Positions 8,684 to 16,859 are shown, counted from the stretch's first letter. The stretch: 64,000 bases of DNA from Pseudomonadota bacterium (GCA_024228935.1 JAAESX010000086.1:1-64000), one strand, 5' to 3'. The notes: a model not told the origin generated them from the sequence alone. A program made the numbers and translations.

Positions 8684-9037
8684 CTACCTCTTCTTCTTGC
8701 GCTCGGGCCTCTTCTGCTTGCGCGCTTTCCAGCGCCGCGAGAGCTCCGTGTCCCCGAGTCTATCCAGCCAGGCGTCCACCGTCTGGTCGGGAGCGGCGCC
8801 GGCGCTCTGCCAGTTGCAGCGCGTGCACAGGGGCCCGCTGTCCGCGAAGCGTCCGTCGACGTGCGCGGCCCGCCAGCGCTGCATCGTCTCGCCGCTCCAG
8901 AGCTGCGCGAGCGGCGTCTCGGTCAGGTTGCCGATCTTGTTCTCGAGGTGCTCGTCGAGGCAGCACACCGTCACGTCACCGGTGACGTGCACCATCGGCG
9001 TCGCCCACAGGCCGGCGCAAGGGGGACGCTCGGGCAC
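8684..9037 (-). CDS. Orphan SPASM-domain protein (C-terminal half of a radical SAM/SPASM enzyme)
   Basis: 117 residues that contain only the auxiliary-cluster domain of a radical SAM/SPASM protein: CAGLW, GDVTVCCLDEH, a Leu-Trp helix and CTRCNW. The CxxxCxxC radical SAM core is absent. The residue pattern matches the C-terminal third of the radical SAM protein at 16860-17945 (CSGFW, GDVTTCTRD, CTTC), whereas the protein at 12873-13640 has the core but no such tail. GTG 9037 overlaps the stop of the lipoprotein gene upstream by one base. The tail is very basic (RKQKRPERKKKR). It is either a trans-acting SPASM subunit or a detached fragment. Confidence 0.75.
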   Translation of the reverse strand: MPERPPCAGLWATPMVHVTGDVTVCCLDEHLENKIGNLTETPLAQLWSGETMQRWRAAHVDGRFADSGPLCTRCNWQSAGAAPDQTVDAWLDRLGDTELSRRWKARKQKRPERKKKR

Positions 9038-9504
9038 TACTCGGCGCGGCCCTTCACGACGTAGGGGGCGCTCTCGTGCTCGTCGACGTCGCTGATGTAG
9101 ACCAGGAACGTGTAGCTGGGGGCCTGGTCGCACCAGACGTCGTGGGTCGGCTCGCCGAACTGGGTCGAGCAGAAGCCGGCCCCGTCGCAGGCGACGAGGT
9201 CGGTCGCGAACGTCTGCTGGTTCTGCTGGATCTCGAGCCGTCCGTTGCCGATGGTGTCGAGCCCCTGCGGATCATCGGCGGCGCACTCGACCTTCCAGAT
9301 GTAGTTCTGGTCGCCGGTCTCGTGCAGGTAGCACCAGGCGTCGCAGGTGCGGACGACGGGGGCGTCGGGATGGATGCCTTCGCCCGAGCCGGTGTCCGAG
9401 TCGGGGGCGCTGTCCGAGGAGCCGTCGTCCGAGTCCGAGGACGTGACGGAGCTGTCCGTGTCGCCGGAGGGCGCGGGGGTGCAGGCGAGGAGGAGGAGGA
9501 GCAT
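9037..9504 (-). CDS. Small secreted lipoprotein with Asp/Ser linker
   Basis: 155 residues starting MLLLLLACTPAPSGD: a very short lipobox (LLAC) followed by an Asp/Ser-rich linker of about 30 residues and a folded Cys-rich domain (CDAWCYLHE, CDGAGFCS, VWCDQAPSYTF). The even number of Cys suggests disulfides in the periplasm or outside. No family is recognised. An in-frame GTG seven codons upstream (HRTEA extension) is an alternative start giving a charged n-region. It sits between the orphan SPASM gene and a broken FG-GAP gene, in the block that separates the two halves of a radical SAM gene. Confidence 0.75.
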   Translation of the reverse strand: MLLLLLACTPAPSGDTDSSVTSSDSDDGSSDSAPDSDTGSGEGIHPDAPVVRTCDAWCYLHETGDQNYIWKVECAADDPQGLDTIGNGRLEIQQNQQTFATDLVACDGAGFCSTQFGEPTHDVWCDQAPSYTFLVYISDVDEHESAPYVVKGRAE

Positions 9505-9587
9505 GGCTTCGGTTCGGTGCACCGGGAGTCTACGATGCGGGTGTCCTGGGTCGGGGAGGCTGTGATGGGTGCGGCGCTGAGCGCGGG

Positions 9588-10372
9588 ATGATGTGGCTCG
9601 TGCCCTCGGTGTTTGGCGCCACCTGGTTCGAGGGGCCCGACGGGGGACGGGTTCGACGACCTGCTCGTGGGCGGACGGACGGAATCGGCCACGCTCTGGC
9701 TGGACGCAGTACGGACTGCTCGCTGCGATTGCGGACGTCGATGGCGACGGAGATGCCGACGCGGTGGTCTCTGAGCACACCCGCACCAGCGGCCGTCTGC
9801 ACCGCGGGGGGAGCGTCGGCCTGGCGGGCGGTGGCCCCGCGCTCGTGCTGTCGGGGGCGGACAGCTGGGAGTCCATCACGGCGCTCGGGGACGTCAACGG
9901 TGATGGGTATGGCGACATCGCGGTCGGGATGCCGGGCTGGGGCGGTGGGCGCCGGGGAGCCGTCGCGGTCGTCTGTGGGTACGCCGGGGACGACCGCGAC
10001 TCAGATGGATACGGTGCCGAGCCATATTGGCGAGACTGCGACGAGCCTGCGCCGCCGCAAGGGGACTGCGACGACGGCGATGGGGGCGTCTCACCCGTTG
10101 CTGCAGACCCGCCAGGTGATTGCGTCGACCAGGACTGCGATGGCGAGGGCGGTCCGGACTCCGACGAGGACGAGGACGAGGTGGACTGCGTCGATGAGCT
10201 TGCCATGGGCACGGACCCTCTGGACCCGGACACCGATGGAGAGGGGATCGGGGACGCCGATGACCTCGAACCGCTGGTGCCGGACCGCCGGTGTGGCTGT
10301 GGGACAGCGCCGGTTCTCGGGCCGTGTGGTGCGCTTCTCGCGCTTCTCGCGCTGAGCCGCTGCCGGCGATGA
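9588..10372 (+). pseudogene. Frameshifted FG-GAP / thrombospondin-3 surface protein
   Basis: The gene is readable only by switching frames twice. Frame A gives a signal peptide from ATG 9588 (MMWLVPSVFGATWFEGPDG). After a run of five G at 9642-9646 the sense moves to frame B (GDGFDDLLVGGRTES), and near 9700-9710 to frame C (IADVDGDGDADAVV, then DVNGDGYGDIAVG). Frame C continues through a MopE-like GDCDDGDGG, CVDQDCDGEGG and TDPLDPDTDG to a C-terminal Cys-hydrophobic-Arg tail (CGCGTAP, LLALLALSRCRR) resembling MYXO-CTERM sorting signals. Only two FG-GAP units remain, so it is also shorter than usual. It is either a true pseudogene or carries two single-base sequence errors. Confidence 0.7.
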
Positions 10373-10418
10373 ACGAGAGACGACACCGTCGCGGCGTTGA
10401 GCTGACGCCGGGTTCCGC

Positions 10419-10817
10419 GTGAGAGTCAGGGCCTTGGAGGTCCCGCTCGGGGACTGCGATGACGCGTCCGCCGACATCTGGCCCGATGCGCCGGATCCGC
10501 CGGGGGACTGTGTCGATCAGGACTGTGACGGCGAGAGGGGCCCGGAGTCAGATGAGGACGGCGATGGCCTCGACTGTCTCGAAGAGCAGCAGCGATCGAC
10601 GGACCCGCTCGACCCGGACACCGACGGTGATGGTCTGCGAGATGGCGAAGACCCCGACCCGCTCAGCCCAGAGCCGGAGCAGGAACAGCTCGACGACCAC
10701 GAGGACCTCGACCAGGACGCGCGGCCGCCCGTCTCGCGCAGCGGCTGCATAGTGGGGGAGGCGACGAGCGGGCTGGTCGCGCTGTTCGGCCTCCTGGCCT
10801 TTCGCCGCCGGCGGTAG
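10419..10817 (+). pseudogene. 5'-truncated duplicate tail of a MopE/TSP3 protein with MYXO-CTERM-like end
   Basis: Starting at GTG 10419 with no signal peptide, the ORF enters directly into a calcium-binding motif (LGDCDDASADIWP) and repeats the order found in the tail of the preceding broken gene: DPPGDCVDQDCDG, SDEDGDGLDC, TDPLDPDTDGDG, then an acidic linker. It ends GCIVGEATSGLVALFGLLAF plus four Arg, a MYXO-CTERM-like signal. The DNA of 10497-10640 is clearly homologous to 10108-10252. This is best explained as a tandem duplication in which the second copy lost its 5' part. It might still be translated, but without a signal peptide it would not be exported. Confidence 0.6.
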
Positions 10818-10826
10818 AGTCCAGCC

Positions 10827-10988
10827 ATGAACTGGCTCCTCTGGACCGCGGTCGCGCACGCGGATGTCGTCCCCATCAACCCCATCGCCGACCCCCCGAG
10901 GGACTGGCAGGGCCTGCTCATCGGGGCGGTGGTCGCCGCCGTGGTGATCGGCGGCGTCTTCTTCTTCGCTCGGCGGAAGGGCGGCTAG
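10827..10988 (+). CDS. 53-residue single-pass membrane protein
   Basis: ATG 10827 to TAG 10986-10988. The N-terminus (MNWLLWTAVAHADVVP) looks like a short Sec signal with an AHA cleavage site. After a short polar Pro-rich stretch comes one hydrophobic helix (LLIGAVVAAVVIGGVFFF) and a basic ARRKGG end, a plan like small C-terminally anchored surface proteins. It follows the truncated MopE fragment by nine bases and overlaps the convergent TonB-like gene by four bases. No family recognised. Confidence 0.55.
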   Translation: MNWLLWTAVAHADVVPINPIADPPRDWQGLLIGAVVAAVVIGGVFFFARRKGG

Positions 10989-12262
10989 TTGCCGTCCGAC
11001 GCCCCGGCCTTCGCCACCTCGACGTCGTCGATGGTCAGCGTGTAGACGAACTGCGCGGACACGGTGTCCTCGCCCTCGAGCACCGGGGCGAAGCGCCAGC
11101 CCCAGGCCGACTCCATCGTCGACGGAAGCAGCTCCTGCGGGCACTCCTCGGGGCGGATGTCGTACGGCTGACCGGTCGGATCGACGTAGAACCGGAGCGA
11201 GCACGTCGTCGCCGAGTCCACGTTCCACGGCCACGTCGGGGCGACCTGGGTGACCACGTCGAGCTCGGACCAGTGGACCTCGACCGGCCCCGACGGGACG
11301 ACCTCGTTCGGGACCTCCTCGACCTCGGGCTCGATGGTCTCGGGCTCGATGGTCTCGGGCTCGATGCCCTCGGACTCGGCCTCGCGGCGAAGCACCTCGA
11401 GCAGCGCGTCGATGTCGGTCATGTCCTGGTCGATGCCGGGGACATCCAGCGAGCGCTCGCGGTCCTTGTAGAAGCGGCCCGAGATGCGGGCGCCGGTCGC
11501 GAAGTAGGTCCGGTCCACGCCGTCTCGTCCACCCGAGTCGAACGGCTCGTACTGCCAGATGTGCTCGCCCCACAGGCCCAGGACCCAGGCCTGCTTCTCG
11601 GTCAGGAGCGTGAGGCCGAGCTCGGCCTCGGCGCGCAGCTCCTGGCGGGTGCTGTGGTGCACGTTGTTCTCGCGCTCACGACGACGGCGGGCGTTGGCCT
11701 CGCCCTCGGCACGGACCTGGATGCCGACCGGCCCGGCCACGCGAGCCAGGATCTCACCGCCCACGCCGGACCCGACGCTCGCGTAGTAGCGGAGCTTGTC
11801 GGTGCCCATGTCGGACTTCGACAGGCCCAGGACGGTGACGTTCATCGGCGAGTAGACCCGCCACTGCATCCGGCCGGTGTCCCCGAACTTCCACACCTCG
11901 TCCCAGCTCCCGGCGAACAGGCCGACGTCGAGCTGGTCACCCATGTCCGGGCGCACGCGCAGGTTCAGCGGGAGGCTCTCGATCACGAGCTGGTCGAGCA
12001 CGATCTGCCCGGTGGCGTCGCGGTACATGCGCAGCCGGCCGCCCTGGCCCGTGGGTGTGGTGCTGCTCTCGAAGAGCGCGTCCTCGGTGTCGAAGACCCG
12101 GCGCTGCATGATCTCGAGGCCCTCGACCGGCGGTGACGGGATGCCGTCGACGAGCTGCGGTCCGGCCATCTGGTCGAAGCTGTAGGGGCCCGCACCGATC
12201 TCTCGGTGGTCCGAGGTCGGGAAGAGCGTGAGGGTGAGCGCGGCTGCGGTGCTGGGATCCAT
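10985..12262 (-). CDS. Outer-membrane-like protein with C-terminal TonB-type domain
   Basis: 425 residues. The first 270 alternate polar and hydrophobic residues in a beta-rich pattern (LRVRPDMGDQLDVGLFAG, LRYYASVGSGVGGEI) that suggests a barrel or periplasmic beta protein. There is an acidic linker with a threefold 15-bp DNA repeat (IEPET repeated, 11324-11375). The last 80 residues resemble a TonB C-terminal domain: RFYVDPTGQPYDIRPEEC, then WGWRFAPVLEGEDTVSAQF. No classical signal peptide is visible at the ATG at 12262, which directly follows the lipoprotein stop (TGA-ATG), implying coupling. A role in envelope energy transfer or scaffolding is possible but not shown. Confidence 0.6.
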   Translation of the reverse strand: MDPSTAAALTLTLFPTSDHREIGAGPYSFDQMAGPQLVDGIPSPPVEGLEIMQRRVFDTEDALFESSTTPTGQGGRLRMYRDATGQIVLDQLVIESLPLNLRVRPDMGDQLDVGLFAGSWDEVWKFGDTGRMQWRVYSPMNVTVLGLSKSDMGTDKLRYYASVGSGVGGEILARVAGPVGIQVRAEGEANARRRRERENNVHHSTRQELRAEAELGLTLLTEKQAWVLGLWGEHIWQYEPFDSGGRDGVDRTYFATGARISGRFYKDRERSLDVPGIDQDMTDIDALLEVLRREAESEGIEPETIEPETIEPEVEEVPNEVVPSGPVEVHWSELDVVTQVAPTWPWNVDSATTCSLRFYVDPTGQPYDIRPEECPQELLPSTMESAWGWRFAPVLEGEDTVSAQFVYTLTIDDVEVAKAGASDGN

Positions 12263-12871
12263 TCAATCCACCAGGTCGTCATTGGACGCGGACCCGAGAA
12301 GGTCCACGAGGGGGAAGATGCTGTCGTCGTAGGAGATGCGACACGGCGAAGCCTTGAACGTGCCGGAGACGTCGATGGTCTCGAAGCCGAACTCGCCGTG
12401 GATGCGGTCGTCGTCACGGGTCAGGCGGACGTCGCCATCGGGGATGACCCACTCCTCTTCGGTCTCGGTCGGCTCGTACTCGACGATGAGGCCGTCCTCG
12501 CCGACCGTCTGGGCCTCGAGCACGGCGTACCAGGAGGCCTCGCCGACGAAGGGGTCGCGGTCGTCGAGCAGGGTGTCCACCGGGTCGGCGGACAGTGGAT
12601 AGTCTCCGATCCAGCTGTCCTTTCGGAAGCGGTGGAGAGTCAGTCGGGCGATGCGCGCGCCCTCGCGGTTGATGGCCAGGTACATCTGCTCGAAGGCCTG
12701 GGTGTCCTCCGGGCCGGGCATCTTGCAGCTGTCGACGTAGCTGTTGGCGATGAGCACGCTCAGTGAATCGCGCTCGGATCCCTCTTCCTGGAGGTAGAAC
12801 GCGGTCACGACGGGATCGGTGCCGCCGGCGTAGCGGAAGCTCCCCGAGGCACAGGCCAGCAGGAGGAACAC
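12263..12871 (-). CDS. Lipoprotein of unknown function
   Basis: 202 residues from GTG 12871, which begins one base after the stop of the radical SAM core gene. The N-terminus MFLLLACASGSF is an extremely short lipoprotein signal with the lipid-modified Cys at residue 7. The mature part is acidic, with few hydrophobic patches, contains two further Cys (SCKMPG, SPCRISY) and has no family motif that I recognise. The next gene begins directly at its stop, so the order radical SAM core, lipoprotein, TonB-like protein reads as one minus-strand operon. Confidence 0.7.
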   Translation of the reverse strand: MFLLLACASGSFRYAGGTDPVVTAFYLQEEGSERDSLSVLIANSYVDSCKMPGPEDTQAFEQMYLAINREGARIARLTLHRFRKDSWIGDYPLSADPVDTLLDDRDPFVGEASWYAVLEAQTVGEDGLIVEYEPTETEEEWVIPDGDVRLTRDDDRIHGEFGFETIDVSGTFKASPCRISYDDSIFPLVDLLGSASNDDLVD

Positions 12872-12872
12872 C

Positions 12873-13640
12873 TCAGAAGCTCCCGGCCGCGCGCAGCCGG
12901 GTGGCCTCGCTCGTGACGAGCCCCAGCTCGCGGCAGACGCGGGCGTGCATCGCGTCGGACGCGGCCTGGTCGGCGGTGTTGAGGGGGCGAAAGTAGACGG
13001 CGTCCATGTCCTTGTGTGGCCAGTCCCACGTCATGTCGTAGTCACGACCGAGCTCGTCGAGAATCCCCCTCCAGTGTGACAGGTACGGCCTGGCCTCGCG
13101 GTGGTTGTCCGGCTGCACGACGAACGCCAGGTGCGCGTACGGCAGCTCGCCGCCCATCTCCTCGCGGATCCGCAGGAAGCGCTCGACGTTGTTGAACACC
13201 ATGTCGCGGCGGTCCTTGCCCTTCACCTCGAGGTAGGCCTCGGGCGAGAACGCGTCGATCGAGAAGTGGATCGAGCGGAAGCAGCGGGGGTCGGTGCTGG
13301 GTGCATTCGCGAGTCGTACGAGCAGGCGCGCTCTTTCTTCACCGAAGACGACGGCGTTGGTGTGGAGCTTGAACTCACGGAACAGCCGCCCGCCCGAGTT
13401 CACGGCGAACGCGTACTCGACGAACCGGTCGAAGTCCGGGTGGATCGTGGGCTCGCCCAGCCAGTGGGGGCAGAGGTGGACCTCGTCCTCGAAGTCCGCC
13501 AGCCCCGCCAGCATCGACTTCCAGACGTCCCACGACATGAATTGGTGGGGCGCGCCGTGGGCCTCGTCACGCAGGGACTGGCTGCACATCTTGCACTTGA
13601 TGTTGCAGTGGTCGGTGAGCTCGAGGTTGACGTTGACCAT
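12873..13640 (-). CDS. Radical SAM enzyme core lacking its SPASM domain
   Basis: The 255-residue protein begins with a radical SAM core: NLELTDHCNIKCKMC holds the three cluster Cys at 12, 16 and 19, followed by WLGEPTIHPDF (GGE-type SAM motif), LHTNAVVFG and FSIDAFSPEAYLEVKGKDR. It matches the first two thirds of the protein at 16860-17945, including the VYFRPLN segment and the following helix, then stops at RLRAAGSF just where that protein enters its SPASM domain. No auxiliary-cluster Cys remain. A fitting orphan SPASM gene lies at 8684-9037 on the same strand and in the right order. ATG 13640 directly abuts the stop of another radical SAM gene. Confidence 0.85.
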   Translation of the reverse strand: MVNVNLELTDHCNIKCKMCSQSLRDEAHGAPHQFMSWDVWKSMLAGLADFEDEVHLCPHWLGEPTIHPDFDRFVEYAFAVNSGGRLFREFKLHTNAVVFGEERARLLVRLANAPSTDPRCFRSIHFSIDAFSPEAYLEVKGKDRRDMVFNNVERFLRIREEMGGELPYAHLAFVVQPDNHREARPYLSHWRGILDELGRDYDMTWDWPHKDMDAVYFRPLNTADQAASDAMHARVCRELGLVTSEATRLRAAGSF

Positions 13641-14702
13641 CTACAAATGGCTCCGGATCTCGCGCTCGTGGGCCAGGATGTTCGGGCTGCACTCGGCGCA
13701 GCGCGGAAGCGGCTTCTTCGCGAGCATGCCGTCGCGCACGCGGTTCAGGAACGCGCCATCGCGCCACACGTCCTCGAGCGAGGTCTCGGCGACGCTCTCC
13801 CCCTGGCCGGCCAGGACGCAGCAGGGCGAGGTGCGGCCGTCCGACTGCACCACCAGGTAGTGCCAGGCCTTCAGGCAGGGCGCCCCCGCCAGGCCTTCGG
13901 CGTCGGTCGGCTCGGGGGCGTTGTCCCCGCGGTCGAGGGCCTCGACGGACAGGTACCGGTCGAGCGTGGTCGCGATGCCGAGTCGGTTCGCCAGCTCGAG
14001 GGCCTGGGCGGCGATGCCGGGGACCCGCGAGGCCTGTTCGGGGGACAGCTTCAGCGCGAGCTGCTCGGGGCGGTAGGCGATGAGCGCGTCGAAGTCGATG
14101 CGGAAGCACCCCAGGGCGTGTCCGAGGCGGACCATCGCCGGAAGCGTGTGGAAGTTCGTGTTGGTGATGACGAAGTGGAGCGCGAGTCGCGGCTCGGCCC
14201 GTCCGCGGGCTCGCCGGGCCATATTCAGCCGGCACAGGTTGCCGACCGTCTTGTTGAACGCGCCGTCCATGCCGCGCAGCGCGTCGTGGATCTCGGGCGT
14301 GGGTCCGTCGACGCTGACGTGGATCTCGTCCCAGGCGTCCTCGAGCAGCTGCTCGCGCAAGGACCTCGGCAGGATGGTCCCGTTGGTCGTGAGGATGCCC
14401 TCCATCCCCAGGGACTTCACGTGGTGGAGGATGGCCGGGGTGAGGTCGCGCGCCACGAGCGGCTCGCCCCCGCCGAGGACGAACACCCGCTTGACGCCGA
14501 GCTCAGCGGCCTCGTCGAGGATCTGGATGTGGCGCTCGAGGGGGAGCTCGTCCTGGCGCGGCTGGTGTCGCTCCGTGGTGTCGCAGAAGGCACAGTCGAG
14601 GTTGCACTTGAGCGTCGGGTAGAGCTCGAGCGTCATGGGCCCCTGGGGACCGTCGTCCTCCCAGCGGCGGATGCGCGCGGCGATGGCGGCAGGCTCGCTC
14701 AC
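13641..14702 (-). CDS. Radical SAM/SPASM protein
   Basis: About 353 residues with core motif LKCNLDCAFCDTTE (Cys 33, 37, 40 from GTG 14702), LGGGEPLVARDL, TTNGTILP and SVDGPTPEIHDALRG, and a SPASM tail with APCLKAW, SDGRTSPCCVLAG and RCAECSP. SPASM enzymes bind extra Fe-S clusters and often modify peptides (thioether, C-C or epimerised residues) or act on other substrates; nothing here fixes the substrate. Starts at 14717 and 14729 (also GTG) are possible. It is divergent from the lipoprotein at 14759 and coupled to the SPASM-less core gene downstream (TAG-ATG). Confidence 0.88.
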   Translation of the reverse strand: MSEPAAIAARIRRWEDDGPQGPMTLELYPTLKCNLDCAFCDTTERHQPRQDELPLERHIQILDEAAELGVKRVFVLGGGEPLVARDLTPAILHHVKSLGMEGILTTNGTILPRSLREQLLEDAWDEIHVSVDGPTPEIHDALRGMDGAFNKTVGNLCRLNMARRARGRAEPRLALHFVITNTNFHTLPAMVRLGHALGCFRIDFDALIAYRPEQLALKLSPEQASRVPGIAAQALELANRLGIATTLDRYLSVEALDRGDNAPEPTDAEGLAGAPCLKAWHYLVVQSDGRTSPCCVLAGQGESVAETSLEDVWRDGAFLNRVRDGMLAKKPLPRCAECSPNILAHEREIRSHL

Positions 14703-14758
14703 AAGCAACTCTAGCACCGGGGTCGGCACCCGTGCGCCGAGGCGGATAAGCTCGCCCC

Positions 14759-15184
14759 ATGCTGCTTCTCCTTCTCGGCTGCACCGCAAACGACAATGGC
14801 CCCGTCGACACGGCCGACTCCGGCATGGTGGGCTCCTTCTGCACGTCCTACGAGCAGGCCGGCGCCAACAAGCTGGAAGACGGCAGCGGCGACAGCACCT
14901 CGGGCCACGTGAAGGGGCAGTTCATCCAGGGCGTCTCGGACGACCCCCGGGACCCCCAGTTCGTCGCGTTCGTCGACTACCTGATCGAGAACGTCGACGT
15001 CGGCGGGCAGGCCACGCGAGGCCGCACCGATCAGGACGGCGCGTTCGCTGGCACGCTCGGCGGCGGAAACTGGCTGATCAAGACCAGCGGTCACCAGGGC
15101 AGCTACGAGTGCGGCCAGGAGACGACCTTCGCGGTGACCCCGGGCAAGATCACGGTGCTCTGCATCGACATGAACTGCCTGTAG
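14759..15184 (+). CDS. Small lipoprotein, unknown function
   Basis: 141 residues starting MLLLLLGCTANDNGP. An in-frame TAA nine bases before the ATG rules out a longer signal peptide, so the lipidated Cys is residue 8. The mature protein has an SFCTSYEQAG segment and a beta-rich region (VDVGGQATRGRTDQDGAFAG, then GGGNWLIKT) that resembles carboxypeptidase-regulatory-like or transthyretin-type folds. It ends VLCIDMNCL with closely spaced Cys. The next gene starts at its stop codon, so it forms an operon with the HTTM pair. Divergent from the radical SAM gene at 13641-14702. Confidence 0.75.
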   Translation: MLLLLLGCTANDNGPVDTADSGMVGSFCTSYEQAGANKLEDGSGDSTSGHVKGQFIQGVSDDPRDPQFVAFVDYLIENVDVGGQATRGRTDQDGAFAGTLGGGNWLIKTSGHQGSYECGQETTFAVTPGKITVLCIDMNCL

Positions 15185-15691
15185 GTGAGCTGGAAGCGGC
15201 GGCTGCTCTCGCTCTGGGCGGTCCTCCACCTGCTGGTCGTCTGTAGCTACGTCTCTCCGTGGGACGAGCTGCGCGACCCGATCCTGTCGGTCTCCGAGCC
15301 CTACCTCCGCACGCTGCGTCACCAGCAGAAGTGGAACATGTTCAAGAAGCCCAGCAAGTGGCTGACCGAGCTCGAGGCGGTCGGGGTGCGGGCGGACGGC
15401 ACGACCGTTCCCCTGCTTGAGTCCACGAACAAGCCCGACGAGTTCTTCGTGAACATGGGCTACTCGCGCCTGATCAAGGTGCGGCACAACGTGGTGTCCG
15501 GCCGGGAGTCCAGCCATCGGTTCCGCGAGCCGTTCGCGCGGTGGCTGTGTGCCGAGAACCCCGACGTCGACAGCGTCCAGCTCATCAAGCATCGCGTCAA
15601 GCACCCGACCCGGGCCCAGCGTGCCCGAGGCGACGTGTCCGATCGCGAGGAGACCCGGGTGGTCCTGGTGGACCTGGAGTGTCCGGAGTGA
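15185..15691 (+). CDS. Membrane-anchored partner of the HTTM protein
   Basis: 168 residues from the GTG immediately after the lipoprotein stop (TAG-GTG). One N-terminal hydrophobic anchor (LLSLWAVLHLLVVCSYV) precedes a soluble domain with WNMFKKPSKW and LIKVRHNVVSGRESSHRFRE, ending LVDLECPE. The WNMF sequence near the membrane is common in small proteins encoded next to HTTM (vitamin K-dependent carboxylase-like) genes. Its stop overlaps the GTG of the HTTM gene by four bases, so the two are made together and probably act as a complex. Catalytic role unknown. Confidence 0.75.
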   Translation: MSWKRRLLSLWAVLHLLVVCSYVSPWDELRDPILSVSEPYLRTLRHQQKWNMFKKPSKWLTELEAVGVRADGTTVPLLESTNKPDEFFVNMGYSRLIKVRHNVVSGRESSHRFREPFARWLCAENPDVDSVQLIKHRVKHPTRAQRARGDVSDREETRVVLVDLECPE

Positions 15692-16548
15692 AGGCGTGGG
15701 CGGCCTGGCAGGACTGGTGGTTCCGCGCGGCCGACCCGCGTATGTTGGCGTTGATGCGCATCGGGTTCGGCCTGGTGGCGCTCTACACCTACCTCCCGAT
15801 GTGGGACGACCTGGGCTGGCTCATCACGGACCAGGGCGTGCTGCCCATCGCGGACCGCGAGTCGACCTCGTTCTCGCTGTATGCCAACGACTGGTGGAGC
15901 CTGCGCACGCTCGCCGAGGTCCGGATGCTGTACGGCAGCTTCCTGATGGTGCTGTTCGGCATCCTCATCGGGTTCCGCTCGCGCATCCTCATGCCGCTCG
16001 CCTGGATCGGCATCTGGTCGCTGTCGTACCGGAACATGGCGATGGCCGATGGCAGCGACGCCATCCTGCGGGTGATGGGCTTCTACCTGATGTTCCTGCC
16101 GACCTCGCGCACGTGGTCCATCGACGCGATTCGGGGCTGGGTCGGAACGGGGGACATCTCGTCGTTCTGGCTGCGGATGTTCCAGCTGAACGTGGCGATC
16201 GTCTACGTGAAGACCGGGCTGGTGAAGGTCATCCAGCCGCTTTGGCAGAACGGCGACTCGCTCTACTACGCGATGCAGGCCGAGGCGTACTGGCGCTTCC
16301 CGATGGAGCCGTTCCTGCAGAACGAGGCGTTCCGGTGGTTCACCGAGATCGCGACCTACGGCACGCTGGTCTTCGAGATCGGCTTCCCGCTGGTCTTCTT
16401 CGCACGGCTGCGACGGCCGGTGCTGCTGGCGGGACTGGCGCTGCACGCGGGCATCTGGGTGTTCATGAACCTGGGGTCGTTCAGCGAGGTGATGCTCTGG
16501 ACGTACACAGCGTTCCTGGTGCTGCCGAAGGCGAAGTCTTCGGGGTGA
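15688..16548 (+). CDS. HTTM-domain (vitamin K-dependent gamma-carboxylase-like) membrane protein
   Basis: 286 residues with about seven or eight hydrophobic segments. The N-terminal DPRMLALMRIGFGLVALY followed by DLGWLITDQGVLP is typical of HTTM proteins. Central features are SLSYRNMAMADGSDAILR and QLNVAIVYVKTGLVKV, then AMQAEAYWRFP. The family includes eukaryotic gamma-glutamyl carboxylase, but most bacterial members are uncharacterised, and the carboxylase catalytic Lys cannot be assigned by eye. GTG 15688 overlaps the stop of its small partner. The gene is framed by radical SAM/SPASM genes and lipoproteins, so a role in modifying exported or surface proteins is an attractive but unproven idea. 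Confidence 0.85.
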   Translation: MKAWAAWQDWWFRAADPRMLALMRIGFGLVALYTYLPMWDDLGWLITDQGVLPIADRESTSFSLYANDWWSLRTLAEVRMLYGSFLMVLFGILIGFRSRILMPLAWIGIWSLSYRNMAMADGSDAILRVMGFYLMFLPTSRTWSIDAIRGWVGTGDISSFWLRMFQLNVAIVYVKTGLVKVIQPLWQNGDSLYYAMQAEAYWRFPMEPFLQNEAFRWFTEIATYGTLVFEIGFPLVFFARLRRPVLLAGLALHAGIWVFMNLGSFSEVMLWTYTAFLVLPKAKSSG

Positions 16549-16559
16549 GTCGAGGGGTC

Positions 16560-16816
16560 GACTCGGGCGTCAACTCGGGAGTTGTCGGTGTCTGGGTGAG
16601 GGCGACTCGCAGGTTGACCGCCAACTCGGCCGCTACGAGAGCCAGGACTCCGCTTGCTCGAGGGTTGACCGCCAACTTGAAAGTTCTCGGCGGCTGGGTG
16701 ACGACAACTCGCAGGTTGGCGGTCCACTCGGCCGTTGTGAGACGTCCAGCTCCGCTTGCTCGCGGGTTGACGGCCAACTCGGCCGCTACGAGAGCCCCGG
16801 CCCGCCTGCTCGCGCC
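16560..16816 (+). repeat. 51-bp tandem repeat (about four units, 102-bp higher order)
   Basis: The palindromic core GTTGACCGCCAAC or a close variant recurs at 16613, 16664, 16715 and 16766, exactly 51 bases apart. Units 1 and 3 share more of their flanks with each other than with units 2 and 4 (CTCGGCCGCTACGAGA against the CCGCTTGCTCGNGGG side), so the basic block is a pair of units. The outer parts are degenerate. This fills most of the 311-base gap between the HTTM gene and the radical SAM gene, the largest such gap in the island. Both strands stay open across it because 51 is a multiple of three, but no start or ribosome-binding site supports translation. Confidence 0.75.
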
Positions 16817-16859
16817 TCCGCCCCGCAATCCCCACCACCCCGCATGCCATCCTCCCGAC

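Noticed and set aside
16481..16828. 115-residue repetitive minus-strand ORF (ELAVNPRASG-like units) as a peptide precursor for the radical SAM enzymes
   Set aside because: No ribosome-binding site, it overlaps the HTTM 3' end, and the repeat is equally open on the other strand because its period is a multiple of three. Kept only as a DNA repeat.
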